A stretch of 64,000 nt of DNA from Bacteroidetes bacterium UBA6221 (GCA_002421685.1 DISB01000020.1:1-64000), one strand, 5' to 3'. Counted from the stretch's first letter, positions 1 to 8,885 are shown. Translations and numbers: made by a program. The notes: generated by a model not told the origin, from the letters alone.

Positions 1-58
1 ACCATTTATTTAGATGAACATGAATGATCATATATGATTAATATTAACAGTTCTATAA

Positions 59-1081
59 ATGAAAAATAAAGACAAAAAAGTATATGTTTCTCCTTCCACA
101 CGTTACAAAATTGCCCCTACTTTGCTATTTGGCGCAGTTTGTTTTGCATCATATAGGAGCAATTTACCTTTTTTAAGTTCCTTAAATGAAATTTTGATTT
201 ATGTAATTAACTATGGTACTCCATTATGCTTGTTTGCAATCGGAGCTAGTCTGGTTATTTCGACTGGCGGCATTGATTTATCTTCTACTGGAGTAGCAAC
301 AATGTCTGGAATACTATACGCGTTTTTATTGAAATTTAACTGTCCATGGCTCTGTGCATTTTTGCTTTGTATAGTATTTGGATTTGCATCAGGTCTTATT
401 GTAGGGTGGGCTGTGACAAAACGATATGCACCAGCTCTAATTTTTACATGGGCATTGGGGTTGGTATATTTTAATTTATCCTTAAGTTTTGCTGACGGAA
501 CATTTGGAAAATTTGATGGAGCAGTTAGGAGTGGGATTTCTGGAAATGGTGTGGTGAAATTTAATGAGCATCTAAGCTTGTATATTTTTGCTGGATTGCT
601 ATTGTTGATCTCTATTATCAATTACACAGGCATTCAAAGAAAAACTGCAGCAGTAGGAGCCAATAGAGATTCTGCAACATATGCAGGAATTAGTGTCCGT
701 AAGACCATTATTTGGAGCTATATAATTAGTGCTATTCTTGCTGCAATCGGTGGGATATTTTATTATTACGTTTTTGGTAACGCAAGAACTGGAGAACTTC
801 AAAATCAAGAATTAGTCGCAATTGCGGTTGCAGTAGTAGGTGGCACTTCATTAAGCGGCGGGTATATAAACTTGCAATCGGTACTTTGCGCAGCACTGTT
901 TTATTATATTTTCAAAAATGGCATAAATACTATGAAGCCTAATGTCCCTGCGGCAATGCAACAACAAGTAATAAACTATTTTTTCGCAATGATATTTATT
1001 TTAATATCCATAGCAAGTGGTAAAAGATTAAATGGGATTACACATTCAATTCAAATTTTTGGTCAAACTAAAAATCGGTAG
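59..1081 (+). CDS. Sugar ABC transporter permease, RbsC-like (CUT2 family)
   Basis: Inner-membrane channel subunit of a ribose/xylose/inositol-type importer. The 340 residues hold about eight to ten hydrophobic segments. Family landmarks are the GASLVISTGGIDLS stretch near residue 62, the AVGANRDSATYAGI loop near 200, and VVGGTSLSGG near 260, all typical of RbsC-type permeases (BPD_transp_2). It is followed two bases later by the binding-protein gene, so the two are one operon. The DNA is very AT-rich compared with everything right of 4108. Only one permease gene is seen, as expected for a CUT2 system where the permease works as a homodimer. Substrate cannot be read from the sequence. The operon probably extends left of the window. 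Confidence 0.9.
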   Translation: MKNKDKKVYVSPSTRYKIAPTLLFGAVCFASYRSNLPFLSSLNEILIYVINYGTPLCLFAIGASLVISTGGIDLSSTGVATMSGILYAFLLKFNCPWLCAFLLCIVFGFASGLIVGWAVTKRYAPALIFTWALGLVYFNLSLSFADGTFGKFDGAVRSGISGNGVVKFNEHLSLYIFAGLLLLISIINYTGIQRKTAAVGANRDSATYAGISVRKTIIWSYIISAILAAIGGIFYYYVFGNARTGELQNQELVAIAVAVVGGTSLSGGYINLQSVLCAALFYYIFKNGINTMKPNVPAAMQQQVINYFFAMIFILISIASGKRLNGITHSIQIFGQTKNR

Positions 1082-1083
1082 TT

Positions 1084-2046
1084 ATGAATATTGCGATTAA
1101 GTCCATCCTAATATTTCTTGTAGCAGTTTCATTTATGTCATGTTGCACGGAAGAGAAGTCAAATCAGAATCAACCGAGCGTGATTAGTCCTAAAACAGTT
1201 TATCTTGTATTAAAGTCTTTAGGAAATCCATTTTTTAGGGATATTCAAACAGGAGTAGAAGATGCTTGCGATTCTAATATAATTATTCAAGTCAGAAGTG
1301 GTGAAGATGAAAGCGATATTATAGGACAGACTCAAATTTTGGAGTCTATAGTTAATGCGTCTGTGAAGGATAGTATTTCAGGTGTCATTCTTTCCCCCTC
1401 TAGTTCCGGTGGTGAGTTGTTAGGATATATCAAACAACTGCAGAATAGAAACATACCAGTAATATTAGTTGATACAAGAATCGACTCAAGTCTTTTAGCA
1501 CAGTATAACATAAAACCGCTCCCATTTATTACATCCAGTAATATTGATGGCGGAGCTCAAGCGGCGGAGTTTATTGTAAGTCAGTTGCAGAAAGGTAGAA
1601 CTTCTATTCTTTTATTGGGTGGTGTTGAATCACAGGAAACAGCAATTCAGAGAAAAGAAGGATTTGAAAATTATCTGAAAACTGTGCCAATAAAATATGA
1701 TGTCAAATATAGAGAGGCCAGGTGGAGTAGAATTGAAGCTCAAACCATCACGGCTAGTTTTTACAGCGCTGGAATGAAGTTTGACGCGATATTTGCAGCA
1801 AATGACGAAATGGCCTTAGGTGCTTTGCAAGCAACGATGAATAAAAATATTCTACCTAAACCTATAATAGTTGGATTTGATGCCATAGATGAAGCTAAAA
1901 TATCAATCCATAAGAATGGTCTGAATGCTACTATTGCACAAAATCCTAAAGAAATGGGAAGAAAAGCCATAGAAATTTTAGATTCAATATGGCAGAATGG
2001 TGATATAGAGATTGCTAATTATATTCAAACCCAAGTAGTAAAATGA
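1084..2046 (+). CDS. Periplasmic sugar-binding lipoprotein, RbsB-like
   Basis: Solute-binding component of the neighbouring importer. The N-terminus is a lipoprotein signal (hydrophobic stretch then FMSCC near residues 17-21), so it is probably tethered to a membrane, which is usual in Bacteroidota. The rest is a Peripla_BP_4/RbsB fold: LVLKSLGNPFF near residue 40, the repeated-lobe signature VILVDTRIDS near 125, FDAIFAANDEMALGAL near 230 and PIIVGFDA near 260. These are landmarks of ribose, inositol and autoinducer-2 binding proteins. Its last four bases overlap the start of the ATPase-cyclase gene (ATGA), so translation is probably coupled. The ligand is unknown; a sugar or cyclitol is inferred from the family. 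Confidence 0.88.
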   Translation: MNIAIKSILIFLVAVSFMSCCTEEKSNQNQPSVISPKTVYLVLKSLGNPFFRDIQTGVEDACDSNIIIQVRSGEDESDIIGQTQILESIVNASVKDSISGVILSPSSSGGELLGYIKQLQNRNIPVILVDTRIDSSLLAQYNIKPLPFITSSNIDGGAQAAEFIVSQLQKGRTSILLLGGVESQETAIQRKEGFENYLKTVPIKYDVKYREARWSRIEAQTITASFYSAGMKFDAIFAANDEMALGALQATMNKNILPKPIIVGFDAIDEAKISIHKNGLNATIAQNPKEMGRKAIEILDSIWQNGDIEIANYIQTQVVK

Positions 2047-4046
2047 CACCTATCGGAAAGGTAATCTTTTCATGTGAAAGTTTTGGAATAGAACTTAAGG
2101 ATAGTTCGATTTCTGATGATGAGAGAATTATTTTTCATAAAAATTCTAAATTGTCGATTTATAGAGAGGGAGTATATACACTTGAAGGACCAAATAGGGC
2201 TGGGAAAAGCGTGTTTATTCAAATGTTAATGGGTGCCTTGCCTGATTCTATAGAAATTGGTAAACCTGTAATAATTCTTAATAGCGAGAGAATTGAAGTC
2301 AGGGATATTAATGATGCCTATAAAAACGGAATAATTACTGTGTTTCAAAACGATAGTTTAATACCAACAATGAGCATTGTAGAACAGTATATGTTAAGAC
2401 ATGTTCCGTTGCCTAAATGGTATAATTATCTTTCAAATCTCATATACCGAACACTGGAAAAATTGAAGGGGTTATTTACTTATGAGTTTTTTGCAGATAA
2501 TATTTCAGAAACAATAGGCAAAATTTTAGAGTATAAATTCTTTGACAATGCATTCCCTCAAAAAATAGTAAAAAGAAGAGCAGAAACCCTTTTCTCAGCT
2601 TTTGGCCTACCTATTCAATTACTCAAAAAGTATCCTCATCAGCTATCTGGCGGTACAAAAGCTAGGATTAAGATCATCAATGCCCTCATGTCGCAAAATA
2701 TTAGACTATTAATTTTAGATGAAGCATTGAACGCCATTGCTGAAGATGATTGTTTTGATATAATTGACAAAATAAAAACATGGGCTAAGCAGAATAATAT
2801 AACATTGCTGGTTGTTACTCATAAAAAGAATGAAATTTTCAGATGGCAGCCTGTAGGTAGATTTAACGTTGAAAATAAAGAAATTATTGAACACGGTTTA
2901 AATGAACATGATGCTATAGACTGCGGAATACACTTCCCTATTAAATTTATTACGAAATTTTATTCGATCGAGAAAGCCAAAACATACATACGAAAGTGTG
3001 ATAAGCCATTTACTATTTTTATTGATTCTTCTGTTAGGCAATTGACGCCAACAATAACTCTATTAGAAATATTAAGAAAAGAAGGTGCAATTGTTGAAAA
3101 TATTTTAGTTATTGATGAGCATTCAAAATCTTTAGAACATTTCAATAAAATAATACCAGATGTCGTTAAAAAAATGCCCAGGGCAGATGGAACAATAATT
3201 ATTATTGGTGGCGGTGTAATATTGAATTTTTGCGCCTTTGTTGCTTCAACAATTCACAGAGGGATAATTCCATATATTATAGTGCCAACAACTATTATGG
3301 CCATTTCAGATGTCGCGATTGGAAGTAAGTCCTCTCTTAATATTGATTTTGAAAGTGATGACATCACTCTAAAACATATTTTAGGAACTTATGCAAATCC
3401 AAGTTGTATAATAATGGACAAGGAATTTGTAAAATCATTGTCTAATAGAGAAATAAAAATCGGACTCTCGGAGTCTTTGAAGCATGGCATAATACAAGAT
3501 AAAGTTCTCTTTCATGATTCAATGGAATTAATATTTAGCGTATCTCCTGATATAGATAGATGTTTTGAAGTATCGCTTAGAACACAGGAACTTAAATCAA
3601 ACATTTTGCTTAAAGATCCATTTGAAAATCACTTTGGTAGAACTTTATTATATGGTCACTTACATGCCCATAGTATCGAAAGGTATATTAATTTTTCATT
3701 ACCTCATGGCATTTCTGTTATATGGGGTATTGCGATAGATTTATTACTGGCAGATAATGAAGAGTTATATTATAAGATACTCACCATCGTAAATGACAGC
3801 GAGCTTGCAACAGATTTTAAAAGTCTTAAATGCCTATTTATTAATGATACAGAATTTTATATAAAATTACGTAAAATATATAACTCAGAAACAAAGCAAC
3901 AACACTATAAAGCAATAGATCAGTATTATACAATAAGAGTATCTGAATTAGGTGAATACTCAAAACTGAGCGAATTAAGGATTATCACAATAAAATGGAA
4001 TTCAGTTGAAAAGGGCATTAAAAAATTTTTACATGACATCCTATAA
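2043..4046 (+). CDS. Fusion of ABC transporter ATPase and dehydroquinate-synthase-like sugar phosphate cyclase
   Basis: 667 residues in one frame. Residues ~1-290 are one ABC nucleotide-binding domain: Walker A GPNRAGKS 49-56, Q-loop Q102, signature LSGGTKAR 201-208, Walker B LLILDE 222-227, H-loop H260. Residues ~300-650 match a complete dehydroquinate synthase (DHQS): NAD-loop GGGV 389-392, VPTTIMAISD with D423, K429, then E477, K480, K518, R533, H539, H543 and H555. By-eye alignment to Aspergillus DHQS places these at R130 (R406 here), D146, K152, E194, K197, K250, R264, H271, H275 and H287, so the zinc ligands E/H/H are kept. The Asn at 162 becomes H445, and the Asn at 268 is lost through a one-residue shortening before H539. 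That argues against ordinary shikimate-pathway DHQS. There is no Met between residues 216 and 378, so a separate cyclase could not easily start internally. RbsA proteins normally carry two ATPase domains; here the cyclase sits where the second would be. Reaction and substrate are unknown. Confidence 0.88.
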   Translation: MTPIGKVIFSCESFGIELKDSSISDDERIIFHKNSKLSIYREGVYTLEGPNRAGKSVFIQMLMGALPDSIEIGKPVIILNSERIEVRDINDAYKNGIITVFQNDSLIPTMSIVEQYMLRHVPLPKWYNYLSNLIYRTLEKLKGLFTYEFFADNISETIGKILEYKFFDNAFPQKIVKRRAETLFSAFGLPIQLLKKYPHQLSGGTKARIKIINALMSQNIRLLILDEALNAIAEDDCFDIIDKIKTWAKQNNITLLVVTHKKNEIFRWQPVGRFNVENKEIIEHGLNEHDAIDCGIHFPIKFITKFYSIEKAKTYIRKCDKPFTIFIDSSVRQLTPTITLLEILRKEGAIVENILVIDEHSKSLEHFNKIIPDVVKKMPRADGTIIIIGGGVILNFCAFVASTIHRGIIPYIIVPTTIMAISDVAIGSKSSLNIDFESDDITLKHILGTYANPSCIIMDKEFVKSLSNREIKIGLSESLKHGIIQDKVLFHDSMELIFSVSPDIDRCFEVSLRTQELKSNILLKDPFENHFGRTLLYGHLHAHSIERYINFSLPHGISVIWGIAIDLLLADNEELYYKILTIVNDSELATDFKSLKCLFINDTEFYIKLRKIYNSETKQQHYKAIDQYYTIRVSELGEYSKLSELRIITIKWNSVEKGIKKFLHDIL

Positions 4047-4056
4047 ATCGACCTTT

Positions 4057-4107
4057 GGCCTTCTCCACCACCCGCCCTGCATTACAGTTCGGGCAGGCCT
4101 TCTCCAC
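4057..4107. repeat. Short direct repeat at the AT-rich island boundary
   Basis: The 12-mer GGCCTTCTCCAC occurs at 4057-4068 and again at 4096-4107, in the gap between the stop of the ATPase-cyclase gene and the converging end of the E1 dehydrogenase gene. Base composition changes sharply here. The pair could be a remnant of a recombination or insertion event, or a chance duplication; there is no recombinase nearby in the window. Confidence 0.4.
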
Positions 4108-4108
4108 A

Positions 4109-6178
4109 CTAGCTATTCAATACTTCCCTGATTTTATCTGCAACTTTCTCAGCGTTAGGCAGCATCGCTGCCTCCAGTCCCATGTTCATGGGTACGGCGG
4201 GGAGGTTGAGGGCGCCCATGGTGGCTACAGGGGCGTCCAGGCTCTGGAAGCAGTTTTGCATGATGCGCGCTGCCAGGGCTTCGGTAAATGAGTTGTTGAG
4301 TTGCTCTTCGGTAAGCACCAGGCACTTGCCGTGTTTGCGTACGGTGGAGAAAATCAATTCCTCATCCAGCGGATAGATGGTGCGGATGTCCACTATATCT
4401 ATTTGGTCGTCAAATTGTTTGGCGGCGTTTTTTGCCCAGTGTACACCCATGCCATAGGTAATGATGCACATGCTGGCGCCTATCTCTATGGCTGTTTGCG
4501 AGGCCTGCTGCACCAGCAGCCCCTTACCCAGGGGCACTATGTAATCTTTGTCGGGCTCTATGGTCATAGCGTCCTGCGTACCCGGTACTTTGCTCCAGTA
4601 CAGGCCCTTGTGCTCCAGCATCACCACGGGGTTGGGGTCGTAATAGGCGGCCTTCATCAGGCCTTTCATATCGGCGGCGTTGCTGGGGTAGGCTATTTTT
4701 ATGCCCTTGATGGTGGCCAGGGTGCTTTCCACGCTGCCGCTGTGGTAGGGTCCGCCGCCGCCGTATGCGCCTATGGGCACGCGTATGATGGTGGACACCG
4801 GGAACTTGCCGCAACTGAGGTAACAACTCTTGCTTATCTCGGTAACGAGCTGGTTGAGGCCGGGGTATATATAATCGGCAAACTGCACTTCCACTATGGG
4901 CTTGAGGCCCAGGGCGCTCATGCCTATGGTGCTGCCTATGATGTATGCTTCCTGTATGGCGGTGTTGAACACGCGGTTGTCGCCGAATTTTTGCGCCAGC
5001 GTAGCCGCTTCGCGAAACACCCCGCCTATGCGCCCGCCTACGTCCTGCCCGTAAAACAGGGCTTCGGGGTGCTCGCGCATCAGTTCTTCCACGGCGTGCA
5101 GGGCTGCGTCCACCATCACTACTTTATCGCCCGTGCCGGGGTTGCGCACGCCGCGCTCTTCAGTAACAGGTGTGGGGGCAAACACATGGTCGGCCACGGT
5201 AGCGGGGTCGGGCTCGGCGGCAGCAACGGCGCGGTCGAACTCGGCCTGTACGAAAGCGCGTTCTTCTTCTTCTAAGGTCTGTAGCTGGTCTTCGCTGATG
5301 CCCTTTTGCAATAATCTCTTTTTCAGCTTTGGCCCGGGGTCGTCTATGGCATGTTTGGCCAGGTCATCGTCGGTACGGTACCATTCTTTGCGCACGCCGC
5401 TGGTATGGTGCCCCAGCAGGGGAACTTTTGCATGCACCAATATTGGGCGGCGTTCTTTGCGCACCCAGTCGATGGTGTATTGCATGGTCTTGTACGAGTC
5501 GGAGAAATCGCTGCCGTTCACACGCACACGCTCCATGCCTTTGAAGCCGGCGGCAAACTCGTAGGCGTCCATAGTGCGGGCCTCGTCGCTGCTCACGGAT
5601 ATGCCCCAGTCGTTGTCCTGTACTAAGTATATGATGGGCAACTGGTGCAGTACGGCAAACTGGAAGGCTTCGCTCACCTCGCCTTCGGTAACGCTGCCAT
5701 CGCCCAGCGAGCAGATGACAACGGGCGGAGTGGGGTAGTCAATCAGTTTTTGCTGCTCTATATATTGTATACCCTGGGCGATGCCTGTAGTGGGTACGGC
5801 CTGCATTCCTGTGGCGCTGCTCTGGTGTATGATATTCGGGAAGTTGTCGCGGCGGATGTTGGGGTGGTTGTAGTAGGCGCGTCCTCCTGTAAAGGGGTCG
5901 TCGGCCTTGGCCAGCAGTTGCAGCATCAGTTCGTAAGGACGGTAACCCATGCCCAACATCATGCTCTCGTCTCGGTAGTAGGGGCTTACATAGTCGCAGG
6001 GCTGTAACAGGAAACCTGTAGCCAGCTGGATAGCTTCGTGCCCGCGCGATGTGCTGTGTACGTACTTGCATACCTGGCGGTTGGCCTCGTAGGTTTCGGC
6101 CATGGCTTTGGCGGTCATCATCAGCCTATAAGCCTTGAGTAATATATCGTTAGAGAGTGTTTCCGTTTTTTTGTCCAT
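4109..6178 (-). CDS. Branched-chain/2-oxoacid dehydrogenase E1, fused alpha and beta subunits
   Basis: Thiamine-diphosphate-dependent E1 of a 2-oxoacid dehydrogenase complex, decarboxylating a branched-chain 2-oxoacid or pyruvate and passing the acyl group to E2. The first ~330 residues are the alpha chain with the TPP motif GDGSVTEGE (about 159-167) closed by the Asn of QDND near 189. The remainder is the beta chain beginning near VVMVDAALHAVEEL, with EVQFADYIYPG and the C-terminal transketolase domain. The fused form is common in Bacteroidota. No E2 or E3 gene is in the window. The frame can be extended to a TTG at 6190, but that codon lies within a promoter -7 element, so ATG at 6178 is the better start. 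Whether the substrate is branched-chain oxoacid or pyruvate cannot be settled here. Confidence 0.9.
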   Translation of the reverse strand: MDKKTETLSNDILLKAYRLMMTAKAMAETYEANRQVCKYVHSTSRGHEAIQLATGFLLQPCDYVSPYYRDESMMLGMGYRPYELMLQLLAKADDPFTGGRAYYNHPNIRRDNFPNIIHQSSATGMQAVPTTGIAQGIQYIEQQKLIDYPTPPVVICSLGDGSVTEGEVSEAFQFAVLHQLPIIYLVQDNDWGISVSSDEARTMDAYEFAAGFKGMERVRVNGSDFSDSYKTMQYTIDWVRKERRPILVHAKVPLLGHHTSGVRKEWYRTDDDLAKHAIDDPGPKLKKRLLQKGISEDQLQTLEEEERAFVQAEFDRAVAAAEPDPATVADHVFAPTPVTEERGVRNPGTGDKVVMVDAALHAVEELMREHPEALFYGQDVGGRIGGVFREAATLAQKFGDNRVFNTAIQEAYIIGSTIGMSALGLKPIVEVQFADYIYPGLNQLVTEISKSCYLSCGKFPVSTIIRVPIGAYGGGGPYHSGSVESTLATIKGIKIAYPSNAADMKGLMKAAYYDPNPVVMLEHKGLYWSKVPGTQDAMTIEPDKDYIVPLGKGLLVQQASQTAIEIGASMCIITYGMGVHWAKNAAKQFDDQIDIVDIRTIYPLDEELIFSTVRKHGKCLVLTEEQLNNSFTEALAARIMQNCFQSLDAPVATMGALNLPAVPMNMGLEAAMLPNAEKVADKIREVLNS

Positions 6179-6187
6179 ACGAATGCG

Positions 6188-6195
6188 CAAAAGTA
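6188..6195 (-). promoter_or_regulatory. Promoter -7 element for the E1 gene
   Basis: On the minus strand the sequence reads TACTTTTG, a full match to the Bacteroidota TAnnTTTG element, nine bases before the ATG at 6178. No TTTG -33 box at the expected distance. Confidence 0.5.
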
Positions 6196-6341
6196 ACTTC
6201 TAAATCCCGAAAAATGAGGATATGGATGATAAAAACGGCTTATGCGTAATGAAATAAACTTATGTTTTGTGAGTTATACACAATAAGCGCTGTATTTGTT
6301 GATTTTTAGCGCGGTTAATTTCCTTTAGTGGACAGAACCGT

Positions 6342-6349
6342 TATTTTTG
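6342..6349 (+). promoter_or_regulatory. Promoter -7 element for the YfhO gene
   Basis: TATTTTTG matches TAnnTTTG and lies 20 bases before the ATG at 6370. It falls after the possible GTG start at 6328, which supports the shorter protein. Confidence 0.5.
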
Positions 6350-6369
6350 TTTCTGATAAAAACGCCGAT

Positions 6370-8880
6370 ATGCAATTCGATTTCAAGAAGATATTACCCC
6401 ATATATATATTATCGTAGGCTTTATTGTAATCTCTTTCTTATTCAGTTATCCCCAGTTGGACGGGCTGGTGCTGTACCAGAGTGATTATGTGCAGTGGAA
6501 GGCTATGTCCACAGAGGGTATGGACTGGCATGAGAAGACCGGCGAAAATGTGATGTGGAGCAACTCCATGTTCGGAGGTATGCCTACGTTTACCTACTAT
6601 GTGCCTGAAAATAATAACTATATATACACGGTACAAACCACCATCATGGACATCATAGGCAAGCCTGCGGTTTTCCTTTTCCTGGCGATGTTAGGTTTTT
6701 ACCTGCTGGCGTTGATATTGGGCTTTAACCGATGGCTGCGGGTGGCAGGCGCGCTGGCGTATGCATTCTCCACCTACAACATTACCTTGATAGAGGCTGG
6801 CCATGAAACTAAAATGTTGGAGTTGGCTTACATACCGGCGATGATAGGCGGACTTATATTGTTGTATCGTGGCAGGTGGTGGACGGGTATTCCTGTGCTG
6901 GGTATATCAGTTGCCCTGATGATGAGTAACGGGCACTACCAGGTCATATACTATAGTTTCTTTATGATCATTGGTTTAGTAATTACTTTTTTTATCACAG
7001 CGCTGAAGGAACAAAAACTAAAAACATTTTTTATAGCATCCGCTATTGCGCTGGTGACGGCGACCATAGGTATTGGCCCCGGTATGCAGAATTTCCTTTC
7101 AGTTCTTGAATACAATAAAGCCACTATGCGTGGCGGCCAGAGCGAGTTGACCATCAACCACGACAAAGATAAAAAAGGCGGAGGGCTGGATAAAGATTAT
7201 GCCTTTGCCTGGAGCAACTCGTGGGGCGAGAGCTTTGCATCGCTGGTACCTATGTTGTACGGAGGTTCCAACCGCGAAAAGCTTGGCGAAAATTCAGCCA
7301 CCTACGAAGCGATGACTGAAATTGGCGTGCCGGAGCAAAATGCAATGGGATTTGTTGAAAACTTTCCTGGTTATTGGGGGCCGCAGCCTTTTACAGGTGG
7401 GCCATTTTACTTTGGCGCTATCATAGTATTCCTGTTTGTGCTGGGTATGATGGTCATCAAAAGTCCGCATAAATGGTGGATACTGGGCGTGAGCGTGCTG
7501 GCCTTCCTGATGTCAACCGGTAAGCATTTTCCTTCGTTCAACTATTTCCTGTTCGACACGCTGCCGGCATTCAACAAGTTCCGCGTACCGAATATGATAT
7601 TGATAATCCCGCAACTGTTGTTCCCCCTTCTGGCAGTATGGGCATTGCATGACGGCATGAACGGTGGGCTATCAAAAGAAGAGCTGTGGAAGAAAATACG
7701 TACTGCCGGTATAGCTACAGGGGGTCTATGCCTGGTATTAGGGCTGGGCAGCAGCATGTTCTTCGATTTTAAATCGCACAGGGACGACCAGTTGAAGGAA
7801 CAGTTAGTCCAATCTTTTCAGAAGGAGGAACCCGCTAACCGGGTGCTTAGTGCTGTGCGTGAAGACAGGGCAAACATGGCCATGAAGTCCGGGATCATGA
7901 GCGCAGTATTTATTGCGTTGGCTGTTGGCTTGTTGTGGGCGTACAGTAAAGACAAAATAAAAGGACAGTATGCTGTGATTGGTATAGCTGCCTTAACCGC
8001 TATAGACCTAATGAGGATAGATGCGCGTTACCTCAGCGAAGAAAATTATATTGACCCTGAACAATACGAAGCGCAGTTCACGCCCCGTCCGGTAGACCAG
8101 CAAATCAAGCAAGACCCGGACCCGTATTACCGGGTGCTGGACTTGTCGGTTGACCCGTTCAACAATGCCATGCAGGCTGCCCACCATAAATGTATTGGTG
8201 GCTACAGCCCGGCTAAAATGGAAGTGTACCAGGACCTCATAGATATTCATATGCGTGGCGGCTTCAACCGACAGGTGCTGAATATGCTGAATACAAAATA
8301 TATTATTTCGCCACAGGGGGCCAACGGGCAGCCTGTAGCCATACCCAATGGTGAGGCTTGCGGCAACGCATGGTTTGTAGAAAACATACAGTGGGAAGAA
8401 ACTGCAGATAATGAAATACTGGCGCTGAAGGCGGGTAACATTGGCGAGCAGCCGGATACTACCATGCAGGAATTCAATCCCAAACAAACCGCTGTATTAC
8501 GTTCGACGTACAAGAACGATTTGAACAATTTTCAACCGGGTAAGGATAGTGCGGCCTATGTAAAACTTGCCGAGTATGGCCTGAATAATATCAGCTATGT
8601 GTCCAACAACAGCAAGGATGGTTTTGCGGTATTCTCTGATATTTATTATGCGCATGGCTGGAAGGCGTACATAGATGGTACGGAAGCGCCTATATACAGG
8701 TCCAACTACCTGTTGCGTGCGCTTAAAATACCGGCTGGTGAACATAAGATCGAGTTCAAGTTCCACCCTGAGAAGTATTACACTGGGGATAAAATAGCCA
8801 TGGTATCCAGCCTGTTGCTGATATTGGCAGCGGCCGGTTCTATATTCATGGCGGTAAAGGGTGGCAAAAAGCCAGCATAA
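6370..8880 (+). CDS. YfhO-family polytopic membrane glycosyltransferase-like protein
   Basis: A large inner-membrane protein of the YfhO family (836 residues from the ATG). In Firmicutes, YfhO proteins use lipid-linked sugars to decorate envelope polymers; in Bacteroidota the role is unproven. About a dozen hydrophobic segments fill residues ~10-560, including the early YQSDYVQWKAMSTEG and MFGGMPTFTYY loop region typical of the family. The C-terminal ~250 residues form an exported domain ending in the characteristic YYAHGWKAYIDG and a final membrane segment. GTG at 6328 would add 14 residues but lies upstream of the apparent promoter. It is followed by an acyltransferase and a flippase in the same direction, pointing to a surface-glycan locus. 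Confidence 0.88.
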   Translation: MQFDFKKILPHIYIIVGFIVISFLFSYPQLDGLVLYQSDYVQWKAMSTEGMDWHEKTGENVMWSNSMFGGMPTFTYYVPENNNYIYTVQTTIMDIIGKPAVFLFLAMLGFYLLALILGFNRWLRVAGALAYAFSTYNITLIEAGHETKMLELAYIPAMIGGLILLYRGRWWTGIPVLGISVALMMSNGHYQVIYYSFFMIIGLVITFFITALKEQKLKTFFIASAIALVTATIGIGPGMQNFLSVLEYNKATMRGGQSELTINHDKDKKGGGLDKDYAFAWSNSWGESFASLVPMLYGGSNREKLGENSATYEAMTEIGVPEQNAMGFVENFPGYWGPQPFTGGPFYFGAIIVFLFVLGMMVIKSPHKWWILGVSVLAFLMSTGKHFPSFNYFLFDTLPAFNKFRVPNMILIIPQLLFPLLAVWALHDGMNGGLSKEELWKKIRTAGIATGGLCLVLGLGSSMFFDFKSHRDDQLKEQLVQSFQKEEPANRVLSAVREDRANMAMKSGIMSAVFIALAVGLLWAYSKDKIKGQYAVIGIAALTAIDLMRIDARYLSEENYIDPEQYEAQFTPRPVDQQIKQDPDPYYRVLDLSVDPFNNAMQAAHHKCIGGYSPAKMEVYQDLIDIHMRGGFNRQVLNMLNTKYIISPQGANGQPVAIPNGEACGNAWFVENIQWEETADNEILALKAGNIGEQPDTTMQEFNPKQTAVLRSTYKNDLNNFQPGKDSAAYVKLAEYGLNNISYVSNNSKDGFAVFSDIYYAHGWKAYIDGTEAPIYRSNYLLRALKIPAGEHKIEFKFHPEKYYTGDKIAMVSSLLLILAAAGSIFMAVKGGKKPA

Positions 8881-8885
8881 AACTG

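Noticed and set aside
1..27. Possible 3' end of an upstream gene (frame open from base 1 to TGA at 25-27)
   Set aside because: Only eight codons are visible; any frame could be open for that length.
4301..5275. 324-residue plus-strand frame
   Set aside because: Antisense to the conserved E1 dehydrogenase gene; composition is a mirror of that coding strand and no domain is recognisable.
6328..6369. GTG start for YfhO
   Set aside because: It lies upstream of the TATTTTTG promoter element, and the residues it adds are unlike the family.
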